Counted from the stretch's first letter, positions 8,482-16,589 are shown. The stretch is 34,357 nt of DNA from Rubrivivax sp. (GCA_026125665.1 JAHCKS010000057.1:1-34357), one strand, 5' to 3'. Notes: generated from the sequence alone by a model not told the origin. Translations and numbers: made by a program.

Positions 8482-9312
8482 ATGACCTACTGCGTCGGCA
8501 TCAAGCTCAACGCCGGCCTCGTCTTCCTCAGCGACTCGCGCACGAACGCGGGGCTGGACGCGATCAGCACCTTCCGCAAGATGATGATCTACGAGAAGCG
8601 CGGCGATCGCTTCATGGTCATGCTCTCGGCGGGCAACCTCAGCATCAGCCAGAGCGTGCGCGAGATCCTGCAGGTGGAGAGGATCGAAGGTGCCGAGCCC
8701 GGTGCCGAGCCGATCACGATCTGGAACGCGACAAGCATGTTCGACGCCGCGCGTGTGCTCGGTGCCGCCGTGCGGCGCGTCTACCAGCAGGACGGCCCGT
8801 CGCTGAAGCACAGCGGCATCGACTTCAACGCCACGATGATCTTCGGCGGCCAGATCCGGGGCGAGGCGATGCGCCTCTTCCTCGTCTACAGCGCCGGCAA
8901 CTTCATAGAGGCCACGCGCGAGACCTGCTTCTTCCAGATCGGCGAGAGCAAGTACGGCAAGCCGATCCTCGACCGCGTGCTGACGCCGGCCACTGAGCTG
9001 GACGAGGCGGCCAAGTGCGCGCTCGTCAGCATGGACAGCTCGCTGAAGTCCAACCTCACGGTCGGCCTGCCGCTGGACCTGCTCGTCTACCGTGCCGGGC
9101 AGCTCGCCAGCGACGACCACGTCTGCATCGACGAGGCGAACCCGTACTTCCAGATGATCCGCAGCACCTGGGGCCAGCGGCTGCGCGAGGTGTTCGAGAG
9201 CATCGACGACCCGCGCTGGGACGGCGGCGACGCCATGCACCCGCTGAAGACCGGCAGCACACGGCACGAGCCGATGCGCAAGATCACGCACCCGGGCGAG
9301 CGCATCGTCTGA
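8482..9312 (+). CDS. Anbu-type proteasome-related peptidase
   Basis: A 276-residue Ntn-hydrolase of the bacterial proteasome-homologue (Anbu, HslV-related) family. It begins M-T-Y-C-V-G-I-K-L: removal of Met would expose the catalytic Thr1. Asp17 sits in S-D-S-R-T-N-A-G, and Lys32 in T-F-R-K-M is the likely equivalent of HslV Lys33. Length and the A-G-N-L-S-I-S-Q segment fit the family. Anbu proteins assemble into ring or helical particles, and their substrates are poorly known. In many proteobacteria the gene sits with an alpha-E domain protein, a circularly permuted ATP-grasp enzyme and a transglutaminase; none of these is present here. Its stop codon overlaps the next start by one base (TGATG), which implies translational coupling. 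Confidence 0.9.
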   Translation: MTYCVGIKLNAGLVFLSDSRTNAGLDAISTFRKMMIYEKRGDRFMVMLSAGNLSISQSVREILQVERIEGAEPGAEPITIWNATSMFDAARVLGAAVRRVYQQDGPSLKHSGIDFNATMIFGGQIRGEAMRLFLVYSAGNFIEATRETCFFQIGESKYGKPILDRVLTPATELDEAAKCALVSMDSSLKSNLTVGLPLDLLVYRAGQLASDDHVCIDEANPYFQMIRSTWGQRLREVFESIDDPRWDGGDAMHPLKTGSTRHEPMRKITHPGERIV

Positions 9313-9926
9313 TGGCTTCGCCCTCCCCGCCCGCCCCGACCGCCCCGCCCACGCTCGTCTTCTGCCACGCCACCGGCTTTCCCGCCGGCACGTACGAGGT
9401 GCTGTTCGAGCGCTGGCGGCATGCCGGCTGGCGCGCGCTGGCCTTCGGCCTGCTGAAGGCAAGCGGCCTCATCCGCCGCGGCGGCCCGGGCCGCGCGTCG
9501 GCGCGGCGGCGCGAGCAGTGGCCGACGCTGGACGCGGCGCGCGAGCACTTCGCCGCCAAGCCCGCCTTCGCGCGCTGGGACCCGCGCGTCTTCGCGCACT
9601 ACGTCGAGCATGGCTTCGTGCGCGACGAGGCGACCGGCGGCGTGCGCCTGGCCTTCGACCGCGACACCGAGACCCGCATCTACAACACGCTGCCGCACCA
9701 CGTGCCGGCGCTGCTGCGCCGGCACCCGCTGCATTGCCCGGTGGGCTTCGTCGCCGGCGCGCAGTCGGCGGAGAACCGCCAGCTCGGCCTCGGTTTTGCC
9801 CGGCGCCTGAGCGGCGCGCGCTGGCGGTGCATCGACGGCTCGCACCTCTTCCCGATGGAGAAGCCCGAGGAGACGGCGGCGGCGGTGCTGGCGCTGCTGG
9901 CCGGCGACGGCCGCACGCGCGCCTGA
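9312..9926 (+). CDS. Alpha/beta hydrolase with the nucleophile region deleted (probably inactive)
   Basis: A 204-residue protein that matches both ends of a Burkholderiales alpha/beta-hydrolase family normally about 270-300 residues long. The N-terminal strand and oxyanion segment (L-V-F-C-H-A-T-G-F-P, residues 15-24) are present, as are the C-terminal half (I-Y-N-T-L-P-H-H, about 150) and the catalytic-His region (G-S-H-L-F-P-M-E). At residues 44-47 the sequence jumps from R-A-L-A-F to L-L-K-A-S-G-L-I-R-R, so the G-H-S-L-G-G nucleophile elbow and its surroundings, perhaps 75-90 residues, are missing in frame. The reading frame stays open, so this is a shortened protein or a quiet pseudogene. 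It is coupled to the Anbu gene by a one-base overlap. Confidence 0.8.
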   Translation: MASPSPPAPTAPPTLVFCHATGFPAGTYEVLFERWRHAGWRALAFGLLKASGLIRRGGPGRASARRREQWPTLDAAREHFAAKPAFARWDPRVFAHYVEHGFVRDEATGGVRLAFDRDTETRIYNTLPHHVPALLRRHPLHCPVGFVAGAQSAENRQLGLGFARRLSGARWRCIDGSHLFPMEKPEETAAAVLALLAGDGRTRA

Positions 9927-10015
9927 CGCAGCCGCCCGGCGCACGGCCGCCACCCACGGCCGCGGCCGCAGAATCGCCGCTTCGCCGAACGACACCGGCC
10001 CGGCCGCCGCACGCC

Positions 10016-10447
10016 ATGCCCCTTCACTGGTCCGACCGCCTCGACGACCTCGACTGGCCCGAGCTCGAGACGCTCTATCGCCTCGCGCCGCTCGGCGACA
10101 AGAGCGTCGAGTTCCTGCGCACCGTGTTCGGCGCCAGCCGCTACCGCTGCTTCGTTCGCGACGAGGGCCGCCTCGTCGCCGCCGGCCGCGCGCTGGCCGA
10201 CGGCGCCGACTGCTCGTACATCTGCGACGTCGCCGTGCTGCCCAGCCACCAGGGCACGGGCCTCGGCCGCGCCGTCGTCGCGCGGCTCGTCGAGCTCTCG
10301 CGCGGGCACCGCAAGATCCTGCTGTACTCGGTGCCCGGCAAGGAAGGCTTCTATCGCAAGCTCGGCTTCCTGCCGCTGCTCACGGCGATGGCCATCTTCG
10401 AGGACCGCGAAGGGGCGATCCGGCGCGGGCACCTCGGCCAGGGCTGA
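10016..10447 (+). CDS. GNAT-family N-acetyltransferase
   Basis: A 143-residue single-domain GNAT protein. Motif A is visible as V-A-V-L-P-S-H-Q-G-T-G-L-G-R (about 76-89), the acetyl-CoA pyrophosphate-binding loop. The C-terminal G-F-Y-R-K-L-G-F is the usual family signature. It would transfer an acetyl group from acetyl-CoA to an amine; the acceptor is unknown. ATG 10016 follows the hydrolase stop by 89 bases and precedes the TIR gene by 47 bases on the same strand, so it may belong to the same transcript. Confidence 0.9.
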   Translation: MPLHWSDRLDDLDWPELETLYRLAPLGDKSVEFLRTVFGASRYRCFVRDEGRLVAAGRALADGADCSYICDVAVLPSHQGTGLGRAVVARLVELSRGHRKILLYSVPGKEGFYRKLGFLPLLTAMAIFEDREGAIRRGHLGQG

Positions 10448-10494
10448 GCACCGGCGCGGGAGCTCGCCCGATTCCGTGACGACGGAGCGTGCCG

Positions 10495-11811
10495 TTGACC
10501 GATGTCTTCATCAGCTACAAGCGCGAGGAGCGGCCCGTTGCAGAGGCCCTGGCTCGCGTGCTGAAGGAGCACGGCTTCAGCGTCTGGTGGGACATCGAGT
10601 TGCTGCCTGGCGACCGCTTCAGTCGCGAGATCCGGCAGATCCTCTCGCGTGCTCGCGCTGCCGTCGTCGTGTGGTCCGACGCCGCGGTGGAGTCGGACTT
10701 CGTCCTGGACGAAGCCGCGCTCGCGCGCAGCCGCGGCATCCTCGTGCCGGTGCGCATCGACGACTGCCAGCTTCCGATGGGCTTCGGCCAGCACCACGTC
10801 CTGGACCTGCGCGGCTGGGACCGCGCGCAAGCCCACGCGCCCGAGATCGAGGGCCTGGTGCGTGCGCTGCGCCGGCTGGTTCCGGCGCCCGCGGCGGTCG
10901 AAGCGGGCGCTGCCACGACAGGGGCGAGCGCCCAGGCCGACACGACGCTCGACGAGGCCCGCCACTGGAAGCAGATCGCCGACCGTCGGCGGCCCTCCGC
11001 GCAGGACTATGCCGACCACCTCGAGCGGTTCGGCCCGCAAGGGGTCTTCGCCGAGCTCGCGCAGGCGCGCCTGGCCGAGCTGAGGGCCGCATCCGGACCG
11101 GGTGCCAGGCGCCGCCTCGCGGCGGCCGGGGCCTTGGCCGGACTGGCGACGGTGGGATCACTCGTGTACTGGGCACGGCCGCACCCCGAGCCCGAGCCTG
11201 AGCCCGACCCGAGTGCCGGGACCGCGGCCGGGCCGAGACCGGCGCGGCCGGCGCCGGCGGCGTCCGAAGCGGCCGCGCCTTCACCCTCGCCGCCCCCGCC
11301 CGAGCGACAGGCCGCATTGCCGACTCCTGCCCCACCGGCGCCCCGGACGGCACCGGTCACCAGGCGGCCGCCCGTTGTGTCCGACGCGCCGCCGCCCGCA
11401 ACTCCACCGGCGCCGCCTGCGCCTGCGCGGCCCGGCGCGCCGAGCCCGAGCCTCCCGTCGCAGGCGGACACACCAGCCCCGCCGACCAGCGCCCTCATGG
11501 CGCCACCGCGCGCCCCGATCTTCGTGCGCGAGGTCGAGTTCAACCTGCGTTACGCCGCGGCGGCGCAGGCGCGGGCCGATGCCGTGCTGGCCTGGTTGTC
11601 GGCGCAGCGGGTCGAGGCGAGGACGACGCGCCTGTACACGGTACCCGGGGGCGTGGCCAACCGCATCTACTACCACAGCGAACACGCCGACGCCGCGCGC
11701 TGGCTGCAGGCCGGACTGAGGGACAAGGTGCCACTGGAGCTGACCCCCTTCGACTCGACGGACGACGAGGCACGGCGGCAGGTGCGCATCGTCATCGGTC
11801 CGGCGCCATGA
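10495..11811 (+). CDS. Membrane-anchored TIR-domain protein with a Pro-rich linker and C-terminal LytR_C-like domain
   Basis: A 438-residue protein. An N-terminal TIR domain (1-130) begins T-D-V-F-I-S-Y-K-R and has W-W-D at 31-33. Glu73 in S-D-F-V-L-D-E-A is the likely NADase glutamate by position. A short helical segment of a type seen after TIR or caspase domains (H-W-K-Q-I ... F-G-P-Q-G-V-F-A-E-L-A, about 158-196) follows. Next come one membrane helix (about 208-227), a long Pro/Ala linker starting with P-E-P-E-P-E-P, and a C-terminal domain (about 340-438) with N-R-I-Y-Y-H-S resembling the LytR_C/SPOR-like fold. TTG 10495 is the preferred start: GGAG at 10484-10487 stands seven bases upstream, against only one base before the in-frame GTG at 10489. 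The topology puts TIR in the cytoplasm and the C-terminus in the periplasm. Confidence 0.82.
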   Translation: MTDVFISYKREERPVAEALARVLKEHGFSVWWDIELLPGDRFSREIRQILSRARAAVVVWSDAAVESDFVLDEAALARSRGILVPVRIDDCQLPMGFGQHHVLDLRGWDRAQAHAPEIEGLVRALRRLVPAPAAVEAGAATTGASAQADTTLDEARHWKQIADRRRPSAQDYADHLERFGPQGVFAELAQARLAELRAASGPGARRRLAAAGALAGLATVGSLVYWARPHPEPEPEPDPSAGTAAGPRPARPAPAASEAAAPSPSPPPPERQAALPTPAPPAPRTAPVTRRPPVVSDAPPPATPPAPPAPARPGAPSPSLPSQADTPAPPTSALMAPPRAPIFVREVEFNLRYAAAAQARADAVLAWLSAQRVEARTTRLYTVPGGVANRIYYHSEHADAARWLQAGLRDKVPLELTPFDSTDDEARRQVRIVIGPAP

Positions 11812-11919
11812 GGGCTCCCTGGGCCCGTCCGTCACCGGCGGCGGGCGGCGAGGCGGCGCCCGCGTGCCTCTCGCGACGCGCTCGCACGCGCCACGGTCCC
11901 CGGGGCGCCCGTCGTCCCG

Positions 11920-13479
11920 TCAGCGCCCTTCCAGCCGCATCTCGACCGAACGGCCCGGGCTCGAGTCGAGCACCGTGCACAGGCGGCCGTCGTTCGACCA
12001 GGTGAGCGCGAGCGGCGTCGCGCGAACCCGGTCGTAGTAGCGGTTGAACGGCGGCGGCGTGAAGGTGACGCGGCCACGTGCGTGCCCGCTTCCGCCCTGG
12101 TGCACCGAGGCGAGCTTGCCCGCCTCGAGGCGCCGGCCAAGCATCAGCGGCACGTCGATGACGATGGGATCGTCGCGAATGCGGAAGTCGCCCGTCTCCG
12201 GCTTCGGGTCGGTGCACGCCCGGTAGCGCGCGTTGCCGGCGGAGCTCTCGGCGCGCAGGCCCTGGGCCTCGCTGATCACGCGCTCGCCGTGCGCGGCCTG
12301 CAGCAGCACGTAGATCTCGGTATCGCGCTTGAGGTCGGCGTGCTCGACGGCGAACTCCACGCTCACCTCGCGGCCGATGCGCAGCACTGGCGCCCCCCGC
12401 ACCGACAGCGTCAGGCGGCCGATGTCCTCCTGCAGCGGCGGCCCCGCCGGCTGGGGCCGCGGCGGCGTGGGCGCGTCGCCGCAGGGGCCCCGGGAGGTGC
12501 CCGCCGGCGCCGCGGCGGCGAGGACCAGGCGGTTGGCGCGCGCCTCGTCGAGGCGCAGGACGACGAGGCCGTCGGCGAAACGCTTGACCAGCACCGGCAG
12601 CAGGGCCACGCCGTTGTAGAAGAAGCGCGAGCGCGGCGGGGTCAACCCGAGAGCGAGGCCCGACAGCGTCTCGCGTGCCCGCCCGGAGGCGCTTGCCAGG
12701 TAGGCGAAGTTCAACATCACCGGGAAGTCCTCGTTGTCCACCTTCAGCCGATCGAGGGCCTCCTTGCCGTCGGAGTCGGGCTGCATCATCGCCATGAAGG
12801 CCTGTGCCAGCGTCTCGAACGGGATGCCGAAGTGCATCGGGTGGCTGCGAGGCGAAACCTGCAGCGTCGACAGCGCTCCACTGCCCGGCGGCCCGCTGAG
12901 CGTGAACGCGAGGTCGGCCAGGCGCACGTACGCGATCTTCACCAGCGGGCGCCGGTTTTCGTCGAGCAGCGTGCCGTACTCGTTGGCGCTCAGCTTGCCG
13001 ACCTTCATGTCGAGCGAACGCAAGGTCGAGCGCGCCGGCGCCACCTGCTTCGAGACGCGCTCGACGACGAGGCAGTCGTCCTGCGCCGCGAACACGAGCG
13101 CGTAGACATCGAAGCCCGCCGGCACGCCGGCCAGATCGAGGTCGACCTGCACCTCGCCCGGCTGCCCTGGCAACAGCGTCGCGGCGGATGCCTGCACCGC
13201 CGGCCGCAGTTCGAGCTGGAAGCGCCTGATCTCCTGCAGCGTGGCTTCAACCGCTCTCTGGATCGCGTCGGCATCGGCCCCGCGCGAAGACGGCGTGGCG
13301 GACGGCGTGGCCGTGGCTGGGGGCCCGCCCAGGCCGGCTTGCGCTGCCGCGCCCGCTGCACAGAGGACCGCGGCGGTCGTCATCGTGGCGATCGCGAGCC
13401 GTGCGGCCACGCTCGGTGCGCGGCCAGCCCCGCGAAAGGCTCCCTGAGGCAGCGGGCAGGCACGCCTGCGGTCTGACAT
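11920..13479 (-). CDS. Exported protein of unknown function
   Basis: A 519-residue protein whose family I do not recognise. Its N-terminus is basic (S-D-R-R-R-A-C) followed by a hydrophobic segment (about 26-47) ending A-A-A-Q-A, consistent with export; a shorter in-frame start exists at residue 33. AAGGAG six bases upstream of 13479 supports the longer start. The body looks like two extracytoplasmic beta-rich regions: about 85-310, with conserved-looking F-A-A-Q-D-D-C-L-V and H-F-G-I-P-F, and about 350-519, with G-R-E-V-S-V-E-F. It ends 108 bases from the convergent TIR gene. A periplasmic location is inferred. No catalytic motif was seen. Confidence 0.75.
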   Translation of the reverse strand: MSDRRRACPLPQGAFRGAGRAPSVAARLAIATMTTAAVLCAAGAAAQAGLGGPPATATPSATPSSRGADADAIQRAVEATLQEIRRFQLELRPAVQASAATLLPGQPGEVQVDLDLAGVPAGFDVYALVFAAQDDCLVVERVSKQVAPARSTLRSLDMKVGKLSANEYGTLLDENRRPLVKIAYVRLADLAFTLSGPPGSGALSTLQVSPRSHPMHFGIPFETLAQAFMAMMQPDSDGKEALDRLKVDNEDFPVMLNFAYLASASGRARETLSGLALGLTPPRSRFFYNGVALLPVLVKRFADGLVVLRLDEARANRLVLAAAAPAGTSRGPCGDAPTPPRPQPAGPPLQEDIGRLTLSVRGAPVLRIGREVSVEFAVEHADLKRDTEIYVLLQAAHGERVISEAQGLRAESSAGNARYRACTDPKPETGDFRIRDDPIVIDVPLMLGRRLEAGKLASVHQGGSGHARGRVTFTPPPFNRYYDRVRATPLALTWSNDGRLCTVLDSSPGRSVEMRLEGR

Positions 13480-13612
13480 CGGGCACTCCTTTCGCGCACG
13501 CGCGGGACGCGTCAGCGGATGTTCGCACGAGCGCCGCGCGTGACGCGTGCGGGCCAGGAGCGACGGGAGCCTCGCGACCCATGAACCGACGCCGAGCGGC
13601 TGCTTGCGGCGC

Positions 13613-13652
13613 GGTCGGAAGGTCGGAAGGTCAACAGGTCTGCAGGTCGGAC
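13613..13652. repeat. Five tandem 8 bp units (GGTCNNNN)
   Basis: The units are GGTCGGAA, GGTCGGAA, GGTCAACA, GGTCTGCA and GGTCGGAC, perfectly in phase. They lie in the 210-base noncoding gap between two minus-strand genes, upstream of the exported-protein gene. This could be a simple-sequence tract or an array of half-sites for a regulator. Confidence 0.75.
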
Positions 13653-13689
13653 GGCCGGGCGCGGCCGGCCCGCGGACCGGGGGCGCGCG

Positions 13690-14391
13690 TCAGACGCTCG
13701 TCTTCACCCCCACCACGCGCCCGTTGCGCGGGTCGAGCTCGCAGGCATAGCTGAAGGGCACCGCGTTCATGCCGGCCGCGCGCTGCACCGCGCCCTGGCC
13801 GAGCAGCAGCACGTGATGGTCGGGCCCGGGCTGCAGGCGGCGCGTGTCGGGCTCCAGCGCGATGCGCGCCACGCGCGGGTGCTTCTCGGTGAGAAGTTGC
13901 GCCACGGCGCTCTCGCAGGCGTCGGGCGAGATGCGGCTCAGGTCGGGCTGCCAGGCCTCGGGCCCGGGGCCCCCGCTCTCGCGCAGCAGCACGCCCGAGG
14001 CGAGGCCGGTCTTCGTGCTGTACGAGCAGGTGAAGGTGAAGCTCGTGCCACCGCCGCTGCGCCCGCGGTAGCGGCCGGCGCCGCGCACGCCCATCTCGCC
14101 GTCTTCGGCCACCGTGACGGCGCGCTGCGCCGCCACGAACTGCACGCTGTCGGCGTCGTTGCCGCGCAGCTTGCGCAGCGTTTCGGTGACGCTGGCCTCG
14201 CAGCGTTCGAGCGCGCGTGCCTGCTCGGCCCGTGGCGCCGCCGCCGGCGCGCTCGCCGTGTCGAGGGCCGGCGCCTGCGCGCCGGCGCCGGCCGTCACCA
14301 CCAGCGCAAGCAGCGGGGGCGCGAGGCGATGACGCCGGTTCAGGCATCGAAGCAGCGCGTGAAGGCTCGGCGGCATGGGGCTCTGGGTCAT
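13690..14391 (-). CDS. Small exported protein, unknown function
   Basis: A 233-residue hypothetical protein. A hydrophobic N-terminal segment (about 19-38, ending G-A-G-A-Q-A) looks like a signal peptide. The mature part contains several cysteines (E-R-C-E-A-S-V, F-T-C-S-Y-S, D-A-C-E-S, Y-A-C-E-L) that could form disulphides, and a segment C-S-Y-S-T-K-T-G typical of small periplasmic proteins. The start at 14391 is uncertain: no Shine-Dalgarno sequence is visible, and an in-frame ATG lies five codons later at 14376. Genes on both sides are on the same strand. No function is assigned. Confidence 0.7.
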   Translation of the reverse strand: MTQSPMPPSLHALLRCLNRRHRLAPPLLALVVTAGAGAQAPALDTASAPAAAPRAEQARALERCEASVTETLRKLRGNDADSVQFVAAQRAVTVAEDGEMGVRGAGRYRGRSGGGTSFTFTCSYSTKTGLASGVLLRESGGPGPEAWQPDLSRISPDACESAVAQLLTEKHPRVARIALEPDTRRLQPGPDHHVLLLGQGAVQRAAGMNAVPFSYACELDPRNGRVVGVKTSV

Positions 14392-14609
14392 CGGAGGCGA
14401 AGGAGGCAGGGGATGCGGAATCGGCGCCGCCGGCAGCAGCGGCCCGGGCATGGTGCGGGCATTCGCTGCCCGCGACAAGCCCGGGCGCGGGCGGCCGGCG
14501 CGCGGCGGCCACGAAGTTGTGCTGTAACCGTAACCGCCCACGCCGCATCGCCCCGAGAGGTCGGGGGGCGCCGGCGCGTGCGAGTGAACGGATGCAGGCG
14601 CCGGCCCGC

Positions 14610-15749
14610 TCAGCCGATGCGCTGCCGCTGCGCCGCGGTGAAGTAGCGCAGGCGATGCAGCTGCCACGGTGCATCGGTGCTCTCGCGACAGAAGCCGTAG
14701 CGGAAGGTGTCGGGCAGCGCCGGCAGGTCGTAGCGCAGGTCGGTGAACCAGACGCAGGTGGCCGCCGCGTCGTGCTGCACGGCCGAAAGGGCGGGGTGGG
14801 TCGCGAGGCGCCGGAACGCGGCGAAGCGCGGGTCCGCCCAGAGCCGCTCGATCGTCGCCTGCAGGTCGGCATGCTCGCCGCTCGGCCCGCCGTGCAGCGG
14901 GCGCGGCTGCCAGGCCAGCCGGCCGGGCGGCCGGTACGCCGCGGCGCTGGCATGCAGCCAGCGCAGCCCCGGCCAGGCTGGCACCAGGGGGGCATGGCCG
15001 GCCAGGTTGACGTGCGCCACGTGGTGGACTCCGTCGCCGCGGGCGACGAGCTTCCAGTTGAAGGGCGAGAAGGGCTGCGGCCAGGCGCTGACCACCGTGC
15101 CGGCAGGCGCGGTGGCGCGCGCCAGGTCCAGCGCCTGCTGGCGCAGCCCGGCCTGCGCCGCGACGTAGCCGGCCAGCACGGCGAGCGCGGCACGCGCCGG
15201 CCAGCGCCCGTCCCCGGCCCGCACCGCGAGCCCGGCCGCGACGAGCAGCGTGAACAGCGGGTCGATGACGAACGTCGTGCCGAGGCTCGCGCGCCAGCGC
15301 GACAGCGGATGCAGCACCATCGTGCCGTAGGCCGTGACCACGTCGGCCGCGATGTGCGAAGCGATGCCCAGCCCGGCCACCCAGGCGGCGGCGGCGAAGA
15401 CGCGGGCACGGGCGCTGCCGCTGGCACCGGCGCCCTCGCCGGCACGCCCGCGCGCATCGCTGCCTGCGCCGCCCCGCCCGGCCGCTGCCGCCCCGTGCCG
15501 CGTCACGTACATCGCGGCGATCAGCCCCGCCCACAGCGGCAACCACGGCAGCGAGTGCGTGGGCCCCTGGTGCCAGTCGGCCAGGAAGGTCAGCGGGTCG
15601 ACGAGGAAGCCGGCGAAGTCGATGTCGGGGAAGGCCGCGCCGGCCGCGCCGAGCATCAGCCGGTGGCGCGGCGGCAGCGGGCCGGGCTGCGCCGGCGCGG
15701 TGGCCTGGGCGAGCGTCGCGCCGAGCAGCGCGTGCGTCAGCAGGTCCAC
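14610..15749 (-). CDS. YdjM/DUF457-family membrane protein (metal-dependent hydrolase-like)
   Basis: A 379-residue inner-membrane protein. It starts (GTG) M-D-L-L-T-H-A-L-L-G-A, followed by F-P-D-I-D-F (about 40-45) and H-Q-G-P-T-H-S-L (about 60-67). This His/Asp set defines the YdjM-like membrane-bound, predicted metal-dependent hydrolase family. Several hydrophobic segments follow (for example the helix around L-P-L-W-A-G-L-I-A-A-M-Y and the segment near L-A-V-L-A-G-Y-V). The C-terminal third is more soluble and may be periplasmic. The E. coli homologue is linked to the SOS response, but no LexA box was seen here. It lies downstream of a TetR gene on the same strand. Confidence 0.85.
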   Translation of the reverse strand: MDLLTHALLGATLAQATAPAQPGPLPPRHRLMLGAAGAAFPDIDFAGFLVDPLTFLADWHQGPTHSLPWLPLWAGLIAAMYVTRHGAAAAGRGGAGSDARGRAGEGAGASGSARARVFAAAAWVAGLGIASHIAADVVTAYGTMVLHPLSRWRASLGTTFVIDPLFTLLVAAGLAVRAGDGRWPARAALAVLAGYVAAQAGLRQQALDLARATAPAGTVVSAWPQPFSPFNWKLVARGDGVHHVAHVNLAGHAPLVPAWPGLRWLHASAAAYRPPGRLAWQPRPLHGGPSGEHADLQATIERLWADPRFAAFRRLATHPALSAVQHDAAATCVWFTDLRYDLPALPDTFRYGFCRESTDAPWQLHRLRYFTAAQRQRIG

Positions 15750-15833
15750 GAGGTTCCGGGTGCCGCCGGGGCGCGGTGCACGCGGCCGGGCGCGAGGACG
15801 GCTGCGCGCGCAGGCGCTCGGGGCGCCGGAACC

Positions 15834-15869
15834 GGCACCACGACAGGCACCACAAGAGGCACCACAAGG
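15834..15869. repeat. Three tandem 12 bp units abutting the TetR stop codon
   Basis: GGCACCACGACA, GGCACCACAAGA and GGCACCACAAGG run in direct succession and end one base before the TetR stop codon (15871-15873). They lie in the 121-base gap between the TetR gene and the downstream membrane-protein gene. Confidence 0.8.
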
Positions 15870-15870
15870 T

Positions 15871-16506
15871 TCAGCCGCGCCCGGGCCATGCGAGCCACGA
15901 TGCCGCGCGCTCGGCCGCCCCCAGTTGCCGGTGCAGCCAGGCCTGCGTGCGCTCGTCGCCGGGCGAACGGTCGCGCAGCCAGACGACGAAGGTGGAGAGG
16001 TAGATCGCCGTCAGCGCCACTTCTTGCAGCTCGCGCCGCCAGCCGGCATCGGGCAGCCAGGCGGCCTCGCGCCACGACTGCACGGTGCGGCTCACGCGCA
16101 CCGCGCCCAGCGCCTGCAGGTGCAGGTGCTCGGGCTGCAGCTTGTAGCGCAGCATCTGCGCCGTCAGCCGGCGGTGCGGCGCCAGCGCCGACAGCCAGTG
16201 GGTCAGCGCGCCGTGCAGGCGCTGGCGCGCCGTCAGCGCGGCCCAGGCCGGCACCTCGCCGGCGGCCAGCAGTGCGGCGTCGGCCCGGTCGAACCAGGCC
16301 TCGGCCAGGGCGTCCTTGTCGGCGAAGTGTCGGCTCACGTCGGCCAGCGAGAGGCCGAGCGTGCGCGCCACGTCGTGCAGGTGCACCGCGTCCCAGCCGC
16401 GCTCCTCGCCCAGCGCGAGCGCCGCATCGAGGATGCGGGCGGGCGCCGTGCCCGCGGCCACCGCCGCGGGAACGCGAGCGTCGACGCTTGCCGCCGGGTC
16501 GGCCAT
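15871..16506 (-). CDS. TetR-family transcriptional regulator
   Basis: A 211-residue regulator. The N-terminal helix-turn-helix is clear (I-L-D-A-A-L-A-L-G-E-E-R-G-W-D-A-V, then V-A-R-T-L-G-L-S-L-A-D-V-S-R-H-F-A-D-K, about residues 24-68). The C-terminal ligand domain (about 75-205) is all-helical and family-specific, so the inducer cannot be read. The start at 16506 is chosen because GGAG lies eight bases upstream and the earlier frame is Arg-rich filler. It is divergent from the gamma-glutamylcyclotransferase-like gene and leads into the YdjM-like gene, either of which could be a target. Confidence 0.9.
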   Translation of the reverse strand: MADPAASVDARVPAAVAAGTAPARILDAALALGEERGWDAVHLHDVARTLGLSLADVSRHFADKDALAEAWFDRADAALLAAGEVPAWAALTARQRLHGALTHWLSALAPHRRLTAQMLRYKLQPEHLHLQALGAVRVSRTVQSWREAAWLPDAGWRRELQEVALTAIYLSTFVVWLRDRSPGDERTQAWLHRQLGAAERAASWLAWPGRG

Positions 16507-16519
16507 CGAGGAGCTCCGT

Positions 16520-16589
16520 GCGCCAGGGTGGTTGCGGGACGCGCATCGTACGCCGGGCCCCGCCCGCGAGAATCGACCCACCCTTGCGC
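16520..16589. promoter_or_regulatory. Inverted repeat in the TetR / cyclotransferase divergent region
   Basis: The segment GCGCCAGGGTGGTT starting at 16520 is matched in reverse complement by ACCCACCCTTGCGC at 16576-16589, at 12 of 14 positions, about 42 bases apart. It may hold paired half-sites for the adjacent TetR protein. The spacing is wider than a classical TetR operator, so the assignment is weak. Confidence 0.3.

Noticed and set aside
8152-9462. Upstream extension of the TonB receptor frame across the Anbu gene on the opposite strand
   Set aside because: The extension is His/Arg/Ala-rich and antisense to a well-conserved gene. The signal peptide and ribosome binding site place the true start at 8151.
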